This document shows, piece by piece, positions 5,855-11,621 of a DNA stretch of 11,621 nucleotides. Position 1 is the stretch's first letter, and each line of letters starts with the position of its first letter. The notes below the pieces were generated by a model. That model worked only from the letters and a program-made list of their open reading frames with translations. It was not told the DNA's origin and did not search any database. Position numbers and translations under genes: made by a program. Origin of the DNA: Betaproteobacteria bacterium RIFCSPLOWO2_02_FULL_62_17 (GTDB lineage Bacteria > Pseudomonadota > Gammaproteobacteria > Burkholderiales > SG8-39); NCBI GenBank assembly GCA_001770355.1, contig MEQV01000269.1:18017-29637 (forward strand), given 5' to 3'.

Positions 5855-6149
5855 ACGACAAGGTTATGGCGAAATCGTGAATGTGGTCTGCTACGACGCG
5901 GCGGGTAACTTTTCGATAGGCAACATTATGTCCCACGTCGTACGATAGGCCGTGATCGAACCCGTGTTTGCTGGGCAAAAGAAGATTCCCGCGTAACAGG
6001 TCGTGGCGCTCGACGATCGCCATTCGTCGCCATGCCATTTCCTCAAGCCGGCTGCGCATTTCAGCCGGCCAAACCTATCTCCGGGTGTGTTCGGTTTTCA
6101 GGCAATTCGGAATAACCATTTTTGCCGCTGCAAGCAAAGTGCGACGCAT
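5855..6149. other. Spacer between convergent genes (enolase and outer-membrane barrel)
   Basis: This holds no confident gene. It contains two adjacent hairpins (6011-6069) and a direct repeat CGATAGGC at 5914-5921 and 5943-5950. A minus-strand frame opens at 6059 and runs into the enolase 3' end. No T-tract follows either hairpin in either direction. Confidence 0.5.
6011..6069. terminator. Pair of adjacent hairpins, possible bidirectional terminator region
   Basis: CGACGA (6011-6016) pairs with TCGTCG (6024-6029) around a 7-nt loop. GCCGGCTG (6047-6054) pairs perfectly with CAGCCGGC (6062-6069), also around a 7-nt loop. They lie between two converging transcription units, where terminators are expected. 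Neither is followed by a U-tract, so intrinsic termination is uncertain. Confidence 0.35.
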
Positions 6150-7451
6150 CTAAAAGTAAAACCTGGCCAGCAATTCGATGCGGCGCGAATTCTGCTTTTC
6201 GCCGAATTCGGTGCTCCCGCCGCTTGTGAGAAAAAAGGCCCGCGCCCGCAGCTCGATGTTGGTGAATCCGGTATAGAGCACCTCCGGTACCAGCGAGCGG
6301 CTGCCGTCATCGAGGTTCTGGATCACCGTTACCGACTGCGAAAAATACAGAATGTCGAAGGGCTCCTTCTGGCTGGCGCGGAAATACAGGTAGTTCCTGC
6401 CGGAGTTGGGCCTGCCATAAGCGCCCTGGGAAAGGTTTGACGCCTTCTGCAGCAGGGCACTGCTGCCGTTGGCGTTGAACTGCGCGACGCCTCGGTCCAC
6501 GAAATCATAAAAATCGGCGGACTGCTCCTGCTCGTAGCCCGCGCCATTGCGGTAATACTCGAGGAAATAGGTGGTATCCATTTCGCTAAGGTAGCGCATG
6601 CCCGCCAGATAGCTGGTGGCGTTCGCCTGGCTCTGCGTGACATTGCCGCGCGCATCGGTCACCGGTCGCGCTACCTTCTGCGTGCGCGCCCATTCGCCAT
6701 GGATCTCCAGGCTGCTGCCCAGGTTGCGCGAAAAATCGAAGCCAAATCGCCGCGTGCGGCTGCCGCCATTGAGGAACATGAAGTCGATATCGGTATCGCG
6801 ATAAAGCAGGTACAGCTTGCCGGCGACGTTCACATGGCCGGGTGCGCCGAAATCCGAATTGATGCCGCGCGATACCGGCAAAATTAAAGGCGTGAACGCC
6901 ACGGTCTGCAGCGGCCCGTCGAAATTGCGTATGAAATCCGCCGACAGCGCGGTAAATCCCTCGCGCGCGAGTTCCGGATCGTTGGGATCCTTGAGCCTCT
7001 CCACGAATCCCACCGGATTCCAGGCGTAACCCTTGCCCCATTTCACGGCTGACTTTCCCGCGTCCAGGGTAAACCCGGGCGCGGGCTTGTAAGACCAGTA
7101 AGCTTCGTCGAAACGGCTGGTATGAGACTCGGACAGGCTGTCGCGCTGCACATCGAGGTGCGCGCGCAGGTTGACGGTACTGTTCTCGCCCAGGCGCAAT
7201 TTCCCCTGGGGCTTGAGCGTCACCACGCTGCGATCGATCGATTCGCGCTGCGCCTTGTTGTAGAAATTGAGTTTGTAGAAAGCGCCGTCGCGATTCAGCG
7301 GAATATGCTCACGCTTGAGCTCGGCATATCCGGTGAACTCGAAGGTCTTGCGCTCGAAGGCCGCGGCGTCGAATTTGAATTCCTGCGCATGCCCGGCCGC
7401 GGCCGCGGCGGCCAATGCCAGAACGCACAAAGGCCGGGCGCCGCGCATCAT
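6150..7451 (-). CDS. Outer-membrane beta-barrel protein of an ABC/LolA-like operon
   Basis: The product has 433 residues. Residues 1-22 form a signal peptide (Ala-rich core ending GHA, cleavage before QEF). The mature part alternates short amphipathic strands, for example FTGYAELKRE, NLRAHLDVQRD and FDEAYWSYKP, and ends in ELLARFYF. A C-terminal aromatic residue of this kind is the usual signal for BAM-mediated outer-membrane insertion. The segment WGKGYAWNPVGFVERLKDPN recalls the WG...NP...P pattern of DUF1302-type barrels, but the protein is shorter than those and I do not place it in a family. ATG 7451 overlaps the preceding stop as ATGA, indicating translational coupling. ATG 7448 is an equally possible neighbour start. 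It is the last gene of the operon and is inferred to be the outer-membrane end of a transport path. Confidence 0.8.
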   Translation of the reverse strand: MMRGARPLCVLALAAAAAAGHAQEFKFDAAAFERKTFEFTGYAELKREHIPLNRDGAFYKLNFYNKAQRESIDRSVVTLKPQGKLRLGENSTVNLRAHLDVQRDSLSESHTSRFDEAYWSYKPAPGFTLDAGKSAVKWGKGYAWNPVGFVERLKDPNDPELAREGFTALSADFIRNFDGPLQTVAFTPLILPVSRGINSDFGAPGHVNVAGKLYLLYRDTDIDFMFLNGGSRTRRFGFDFSRNLGSSLEIHGEWARTQKVARPVTDARGNVTQSQANATSYLAGMRYLSEMDTTYFLEYYRNGAGYEQEQSADFYDFVDRGVAQFNANGSSALLQKASNLSQGAYGRPNSGRNYLYFRASQKEPFDILYFSQSVTVIQNLDDGSRSLVPEVLYTGFTNIELRARAFFLTSGGSTEFGEKQNSRRIELLARFYF

Positions 7452-8185
7452 TTGCGCAGGTCTTCGACCCGCGAAAGGTAGTTGAGCGTGAACACCTCGT
7501 CGGGAAATTGCCTCTTGCGCAGTTGCGAATACAGCATTACCGAGCGATAACCCTTGAACAGCGGACTGTCGGTTTCCACCGTGGCGGGCCGCCGGATGCC
7601 GCCGCCGAAATCCTTGATGTCCTTGAAATACAGCGTCTTGATCAGCAGGCCGCTGGCGGCATAGGCCTCGATGCGCAGCGGCAGCAGGATCTTGCGATCC
7701 ACCTGCATTTTGAGCCTGTCGTAGGCGACCTCTCCGCTTTTCGCCTTGAGATTGAGGAGGTAATGGTCTTTCTCTTCGGTCGCGGATTCGACGTTGTACT
7801 CCACCGCGTAATCGACGCGCAGGATGTCCGCGTTGTTGAACACCCCGCCAATCACCGACTGCAGGCTGGTTATCCTCACCGGCTTGCCCACACTCGGGAT
7901 ATACAGCCACATGTTGTCCCCGGTGCGCAGGGTGGCGCGGCCCTTGTCGCTGGGCGGATCGAGGAACAGGGCGACCACCTTGTCGCGCCCCTTTTTGACC
8001 GAATACAGCACGAACTCCTTGCGGCTGCCGTTGGGCTCGATATTGATGAGCTTGCGGTACATCTCGTAGCTCTCGGGCTCGAGATTGCGGTCGACCTTGC
8101 GCAGCAGGTCGTTGCCGTCGATAGTGGCGGCCCATGCGTGTGGAATACAGACCAGCAGTCCTGCGATCAGCGAGAGTATTTTCAT
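7448..8185 (-). CDS. Outer membrane lipoprotein-sorting protein (LolA-like, COG2834)
   Basis: This 245-residue secreted protein has a signal peptide (MKILSLIAGLLVCIPHAWA, cleavage after AWA). The mature protein resembles the LolA-like COG2834 group, with an open half-barrel fold that carries lipids or lipoprotein acyl chains across the periplasm. Recognisable features are DLLRKVDRN, a middle section of the type LFLDPPSDKGRATLRTGDNMWLYIPS (written here only in part: LDPPSDKG and NMWLYIPS), the SLQSVIGGVF stretch, and KTLYFKDIKDFGG near 185-197. It is not LolA itself, whose partner LolB and chromosomal setting are absent. It starts 22 nt after the permease stop, and its own stop overlaps the barrel gene start. 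It probably receives cargo from the ABC permease and hands it to the outer-membrane barrel. Confidence 0.86.
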   Translation of the reverse strand: MKILSLIAGLLVCIPHAWAATIDGNDLLRKVDRNLEPESYEMYRKLINIEPNGSRKEFVLYSVKKGRDKVVALFLDPPSDKGRATLRTGDNMWLYIPSVGKPVRITSLQSVIGGVFNNADILRVDYAVEYNVESATEEKDHYLLNLKAKSGEVAYDRLKMQVDRKILLPLRIEAYAASGLLIKTLYFKDIKDFGGGIRRPATVETDSPLFKGYRSVMLYSQLRKRQFPDEVFTLNYLSRVEDLRK

Positions 8186-8207
8186 GAGAGTGTTCTTCTT
8201 CAGTGAG

Positions 8208-9455
8208 TTAGACGTGACGCAGCGCCGTGATGGGATCCATTTTCGAGGCCTTCCATGCCGGTTGCAGGCTTGCCAGAACCGCGATCAGAATCACCATGGC
8301 TGACACCGAGGCCATGTCCATCCAGGGCAGATCAGGCGACATGACCAGCCCCCTCTGCTGCCCGAAGGTAAAGGTCGGGCCGATCGCGGCAATCAGCAGA
8401 ATGCTGCCGATGCTGATCAACACCCCTGCCACCGTGCCGGCGATGCCCAGCAACAATCCTTCGTTGAGGAACAGCCAGAGTATGCGTCCGGGCGGTGTGC
8501 CGATCGCCAAAATGGTCCCGATTTCCCGGATACGTTCGTACACCGCCATGATCATCACGTTCATGACCGAGACCAGCACGATCGCCACCAGCATGATCTT
8601 GATGGAGATGGCCAGCAGATCGATCATGCTGGCGATATTGGAGAATGGCGAAAGCTTTTGCCAGGGGTGCACTTCGAGAATCGGCTGGCCTTCCTTGTTC
8701 TTGGTATCTGAAAAGATGGAGGCCAGCCTTTCTGCGACGGCTTCGGCATCTTCCGAGCCGCCAATCCTGATGGCGTATTCGGTGACTTCCGGCTGATCCA
8801 GGCGCAACAGTGTGCGTGCGTCGTCAAGGTGAATATAGCCATCCCTGCCACCGGGGCCGGTGGCGCTGTCCAGCGTGCCGCGAATGGTGAAAGTCTTGCC
8901 GTTGACCGAGCCGTCGCGATTGGTAGCCACCAGCACCACCGTGTCCCCGGCCTTTACCTTCAGGCCGCGCGCCACCAGATCAGGCACCAGGATTTCGCCG
9001 GGCGCGAGCAGGGTCGGGCCAACGGTTCCGCTGTTTTGACGTTTGGCGAGGAGCGGCGAAACCAGTGCCTCGGTCGCGGGATCGATGCCGTTCACCCTCA
9101 CGCTGGTGGTTTCAGTGAAATTGCTGAACATGGCGCCGAACTTAATGCGCGGCGCATGCGCCACGACACCCGGCGCGGTCTCGAGCGCCTTGTGCACGCG
9201 CTCGGCAAGCTGCGCCGGCATGTTCATGTTAAGCGGCAGGCTCTCCACCGAAGCGACGAAACCGCGGCGATGAACTTGGACCTGGCCGAGGAAGGAATCG
9301 GTGATCTGCCCGATCATCATGCTCTTGAACGAACCGGTAACCGCGACAAACACCAGCACCGCCACCATGCCTATCACGATCAGAAACGCGGTCAAGCCGG
9401 TGCGCCGGCGATAGCGCAGCAGGTTGCGGGCCGCCAGATTCAGAATCTTAACCAT
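8208..9455 (-). CDS. ABC transporter permease, FtsX/MacB/LolC type
   Basis: The 415-residue protein has the MacB/LolC topology. TM1 is at about 20-40, followed by a large periplasmic domain of the MacB_PCD type (about 41-277), then TM2 (about 278-304), TM3 (about 326-357) and TM4 (about 380-399). The cytoplasmic loop after TM2 has the family's coupling signature YERIREIGTILAIGTPPGRI (306-325), and the end is KASKMDPITALRHV. Such type VII ABC permeases do not carry substrates through the membrane. They use ATP to drive extraction of a lipoprotein from, or a conformational push at, the outer face. Only one permease gene is present, so a homodimer is likely, unlike the LolC/LolE pair. The start overlaps the ATPase gene by 8 nt. 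Confidence 0.92.
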   Translation of the reverse strand: MVKILNLAARNLLRYRRRTGLTAFLIVIGMVAVLVFVAVTGSFKSMMIGQITDSFLGQVQVHRRGFVASVESLPLNMNMPAQLAERVHKALETAPGVVAHAPRIKFGAMFSNFTETTSVRVNGIDPATEALVSPLLAKRQNSGTVGPTLLAPGEILVPDLVARGLKVKAGDTVVLVATNRDGSVNGKTFTIRGTLDSATGPGGRDGYIHLDDARTLLRLDQPEVTEYAIRIGGSEDAEAVAERLASIFSDTKNKEGQPILEVHPWQKLSPFSNIASMIDLLAISIKIMLVAIVLVSVMNVMIMAVYERIREIGTILAIGTPPGRILWLFLNEGLLLGIAGTVAGVLISIGSILLIAAIGPTFTFGQQRGLVMSPDLPWMDMASVSAMVILIAVLASLQPAWKASKMDPITALRHV

Positions 9456-10179
9456 GACTTGCCTCGCTTCCGATTCGCGTATCAGGCGGCCTGCTGCCGC
9501 CGTTCAAGGTTTGCATCCTGCCGTCCTCCAGCGTGAAAGTGACCTCGGCTTCGCCCATGATCTTTGGATCGTGGGTGGAGAAGATGAAGGTGGTGCCGTA
9601 TTCGTCGCGCATGCCTTTCAATAATTCAATGATCCGGTAGGCGGTGTCATGGTCCAGATTCGCCGTCGGCTCATCGGCAAGCACCAGCTTGGAGCGCGCC
9701 ACCAGCGCGCGTGCGACCGCGACCCGCTGCTTTTGCCCGCCCGAGAGCTGGTCAGGGCGCTTGTCTGCCTGGTCGCTCATCCCCACGGCCTCAAGCAGTT
9801 CCTTCACCCGCTTTGCGCGATCGGCGGCAGGCCAGTCCTGCACCATAATGAGGGGGTACTCCACGTTCTCATAGGCAGTGAGCACCGGCACCAGATTGAA
9901 ATCCTGGAAAATGAATCCGATGTTGTTGCCGCGGAATGCCGCGCCGGTCTCCCGGTTGAGTAGGGATACGTCGGTGTCGAGCACCTTGAGCATTCCCCCC
10001 GTCGGATGGTCAAGGCAACCGATCATGTTGAGCACGGTGCTCTTGCCGCTGCCCGAGGGACCGACGAAAGCCGCGAACGAAGCCGCCTCGATGGTGAAAT
10101 CCACGCCGCGAACCGCATGCACGTCAACATCCCCGGCCCGATAGGTTTTTTCGAGTGCTTGCGCTTGTATCAGACTCAT
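9448..10179 (-). CDS. ABC transporter ATP-binding protein (LolD/MacB-like)
   Basis: The 243-residue nucleotide-binding subunit has Walker A GPSGSGKST (40-48), Q-loop Q92 in IFQDFNLVP, signature LSGGQKQR (145-152), Walker B LVLADEP (165-171) with catalytic E170, D-loop NLD and H-loop H203 (STHDP). These features and the length place it with LolD/MacB/FtsE-type ATPases, which power FtsX-type permeases. A short unconserved tail (about 226-243) overlaps the permease start. ATG 10179 has AGGAG about 11 nt upstream. It is the first gene of the apparent operon, and the AT-rich stretch upstream (10180-10330) is the probable promoter region. Confidence 0.95.
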   Translation of the reverse strand: MSLIQAQALEKTYRAGDVDVHAVRGVDFTIEAASFAAFVGPSGSGKSTVLNMIGCLDHPTGGMLKVLDTDVSLLNRETGAAFRGNNIGFIFQDFNLVPVLTAYENVEYPLIMVQDWPAADRAKRVKELLEAVGMSDQADKRPDQLSGGQKQRVAVARALVARSKLVLADEPTANLDHDTAYRIIELLKGMRDEYGTTFIFSTHDPKIMGEAEVTFTLEDGRMQTLNGGSRPPDTRIGSEASHG

Positions 10180-10417
10180 GATTGTTTATGCTCCTGCACT
10201 AAGCCAACTGCTTTGTTCAATCGTTTCATGAACGAATATTTTTCAAATTGGCAATGGATACATTTTCCATAGAACCGATTTAATCAGGTAGTTGTAATCG
10301 CTTGATGTCATAAATTGGGCTTTTTGTATCGCAGACTTGCAGCCGTGGAGTTTTTACACTGCGATACATTTCTCCATCCCGGAACAGGCGCATCGCGGCC
10401 ATTGCGCGGCAAAGGAT
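10180..10417. other. AT-rich intergenic region upstream of the ABC operon
   Basis: This 238-nt region separates the end of the SUMF1-like gene from the start of the ABC operon, both on the minus strand. About 10180-10330 is clearly richer in A+T than the neighbouring genes. It should contain the operon promoter, but no convincing -35/-10 pair could be fixed. A TTGAAA at roughly 10235-10245 on the minus strand lacks a good -10 partner. The inverted repeat at 10325-10368 is listed separately. Confidence 0.5.
10325..10368. repeat. Perfect 10-bp inverted repeat with 24-nt spacer
   Basis: TGTATCGCAG (10325-10334) and CTGCGATACA (10359-10368) are exact reverse complements. A T-run (TTTTT) precedes the left arm, and another precedes ACACTGCG inside the spacer. 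The site lies between the SUMF1-like gene and the ABC operon. It could be a two-half-site operator, a cruciform or a long-loop terminator for the SUMF1-like gene. On the minus strand the right arm is followed by A residues and not T residues, which argues against an intrinsic terminator in that direction. Confidence 0.55.
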
Positions 10418-11407
10418 CTACGGGCGCAATGTTTCCTCGGCTTCAAAGTCCCTCGCGAGCCTGAAGCCGACAAGGCGCCTAGGAAACACTCCGGTGTTTC
10501 TGTCGCGATTGGCACTACGGGTGTGACGAGGGGTCGAGTTCCATGATGCGCCCCGGTCGACGCGGCGCGTGCAATCGCCGGCCAGCCAGGCACTTCCATC
10601 CGTGGGAGCGCCCACATAAGACTCGTTCCAGCAATCTTCGGTCCACTCCCAGACGTTGCCGATCATGTCATGAAGGCCGAACCGGTTTGGCGCATAGCTG
10701 CCGACAGGCGCGGTATAGGCGGAGCCATCCTCGCAATGGTGAGCGTCAGTGCGCTTATTGTTCGATCCGAGCAAGATCTGGCGCTCGCGCGCGTGGTCGC
10801 CCACATTGGCGAACTGGCACGCCGCGTGTGGATTGTCGCCCCAGGGCCTGGAGGCAATCGAGCCCGCGCGTGCCGCGTATTCCCACTCGGCTTCCGAAAG
10901 CAAACGGTAACTGTGTCCGGTCTCATGCGAAAGCCAGGTCGCGTAGGCCTTGGCATCGTTCCAATCAATACAGACAACGGGATGATCGTCCGCTTGCGGG
11001 AACCCCGGATCGCGCCAGTCGAAACCCGATGTGTCATTGACCTTCAGTCCCGGCGCCAGGCCAAGATTGTGACAATCGATCGCGCTCAACGAGACGTGGC
11101 CCGATGCCGCGACAAACCGTGCGAATTGCGCGCGGGTTATTTCAAATCGACTGATGCCGAAACGATAGGCGATGGTGACTTTGCGGACCGGACCTTCGTC
11201 CGGGTCACGGCCTGCCTCAGCGCCGTTCGATCCCATCGCGAAAGTCCCCGGAGGCAAAACCACCATCTCCGGGCAGTCATCGCAGTCGCGAAATTCCGAT
11301 CCCGGTTCCGAGCTTTGCGCGAACGCGGAAAATGCAGATAGCCATAGTAATAGGGTGATGACGGTGGCAATTGCGGATGGCTTGATCATGCTCCTTCGTT
11401 CAATCAT
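10418..11407 (-). CDS. Secreted SUMF1/FGE-fold protein lacking formylglycine-synthase cysteines
   Basis: The product has 329 residues from ATG 11407, chosen because GAGGGA lies 6 nt upstream. TTG 11428 and ATG 11413 are alternatives. Residues 1 to about 31 form a signal peptide ending AFA-QS. A DCDDCPEMVVLPPGTFAMGS-like opening follows (DCxxCPEMV), then FEITRAQFARFV, HPVVCIDWNDAKAYATWLS, RLLSEAEWEYAARAG, WGDN, GLHDMIGNVWEWTEDC and, near the end, RGASW and LVGFRLARDF. These are the marks of the FGE-sulfatase fold. In true formylglycine-generating enzymes the RGGSW segment is followed by two copper-binding cysteines. Here it reads RGASWNSTPRHTRSANR, with none, so sulfatase activation is unlikely. 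The role is unknown. The protein is periplasmic or secreted. It is probably a separate transcription unit from the ABC operon, 238 nt away. Confidence 0.85.
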   Translation of the reverse strand: MIERRSMIKPSAIATVITLLLWLSAFSAFAQSSEPGSEFRDCDDCPEMVVLPPGTFAMGSNGAEAGRDPDEGPVRKVTIAYRFGISRFEITRAQFARFVAASGHVSLSAIDCHNLGLAPGLKVNDTSGFDWRDPGFPQADDHPVVCIDWNDAKAYATWLSHETGHSYRLLSEAEWEYAARAGSIASRPWGDNPHAACQFANVGDHARERQILLGSNNKRTDAHHCEDGSAYTAPVGSYAPNRFGLHDMIGNVWEWTEDCWNESYVGAPTDGSAWLAGDCTRRVDRGASWNSTPRHTRSANRDRNTGVFPRRLVGFRLARDFEAEETLRP

Positions 11408-11621
11408 GTTCATTCCCTCGAAAAGCAAGACAAAATTGCTGATTCAGGTATGAATTGCCGCGGGCATGGGCGTGAATCTACAGAGTACATCCTCAGGGGC
11501 AAGGAAGCCAAGACGCCATAGCGGCGCGACGCAAGTCGATGCGATTCATTGGGCTAAAGGGATATAGGCCGGGAAGCCAATAGCGGCGGGCGTTTCGAGG
11601 CCATTTCCGATGCGTCGAAGA
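11408..11621. other. Right-edge intergenic sequence with an imperfect repeat pair
   Basis: No gene could be supported between the SUMF1-like start and the window end. GGAAGCCAA followed by TAGCGGCG occurs at 11503-11526, with seven extra bases (gacgcca) between the two blocks, and again at 11572-11588 with the blocks joined. Parts can pair locally (ATTGGGCT with AGCCAAT), so a structured RNA or leader is possible. I could not match it to a known riboswitch class. Confidence 0.35.

Noticed and set aside
7452..8135. The barrel gene's reading frame stays open far upstream, giving an apparent 661-residue protein
   Set aside because: This part lies over the LolA-like gene in another frame. The signal peptide at the 7451 start and the ATGA overlap show that the real gene begins there.
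7415..8206. Plus-strand open frame of 263 codons opposite the LolA-like gene
   Set aside because: It is antisense to a well-supported gene with signal peptide and operon context, and shows no domain.
11490..11600. Possible cyclic-di-GMP (GEMM) riboswitch, suggested by GGGCAAGG and GACGCAAG
   Set aside because: The order and spacing of the conserved GEMM elements and the closing helices could not be matched.

Overview
This is a GC-rich, gene-dense stretch of a Gram-negative bacterial chromosome. Outer-membrane, periplasmic and inner-membrane parts are all encoded. The protein sequences, especially the dihydroxy-acid dehydratase, look most like Pseudomonadota and perhaps Betaproteobacteria, but that placement rests on recalled family sequences and not on a search. 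Genes in the left half (1-5854) are on the plus strand and those in the right half (6150-11407) on the minus strand, so enolase and an outer-membrane barrel gene converge at about 5855-6149.

The left half reads as a fluoride-resistance island. It begins with the last codons of what is probably CrcB (Fluc fluoride channel). After a 1-nt gap comes a DUF190 PII-like protein, then a dihydroxy-acid dehydratase (IlvD) with about 130 residues missing from its middle, then a soluble P-type-ATPase-like HAD protein. A fluoride (crcB-motif) riboswitch follows at 2295-2354, with both stems, the pseudoknot and the core visible by eye. Downstream are a HIT-family protein whose C-terminus looks frameshifted, an unrecognised 462-residue protein with four regularly spaced CxxC...CxxH units, and a complete enolase. 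Enolase is a classic fluoride target. HAD proteins bind metal-fluoride transition-state analogues, and DHAD is a Mg/Fe-S enzyme. The island therefore combines fluoride export, fluoride sensing and spare or repair enzymes, plus two proteins (HIT and the four-finger protein) whose fluoride role is not evident.

The right half holds an apparent four-gene minus-strand operon (10179 to 6150): an ABC ATPase, a MacB/LolC-type permease, a periplasmic LolA-like protein and an outer-membrane beta-barrel. Junctions are overlapping or 22 bp, including an ATGA overlap. Its parts span the whole envelope, so it probably moves a lipid or lipoprotein outward, but the substrate is unknown. Upstream on the same strand is a secreted SUMF1/FGE-fold protein that lacks the catalytic cysteines of true formylglycine-generating enzymes.

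Non-coding stretches contain a 10-bp perfect inverted repeat (10325-10368), two adjacent hairpins between the convergent operons (6011-6069), and an imperfect repeat pair near the right edge (11503-11592). No tRNA, rRNA, CRISPR array, insertion sequence or prophage was seen.
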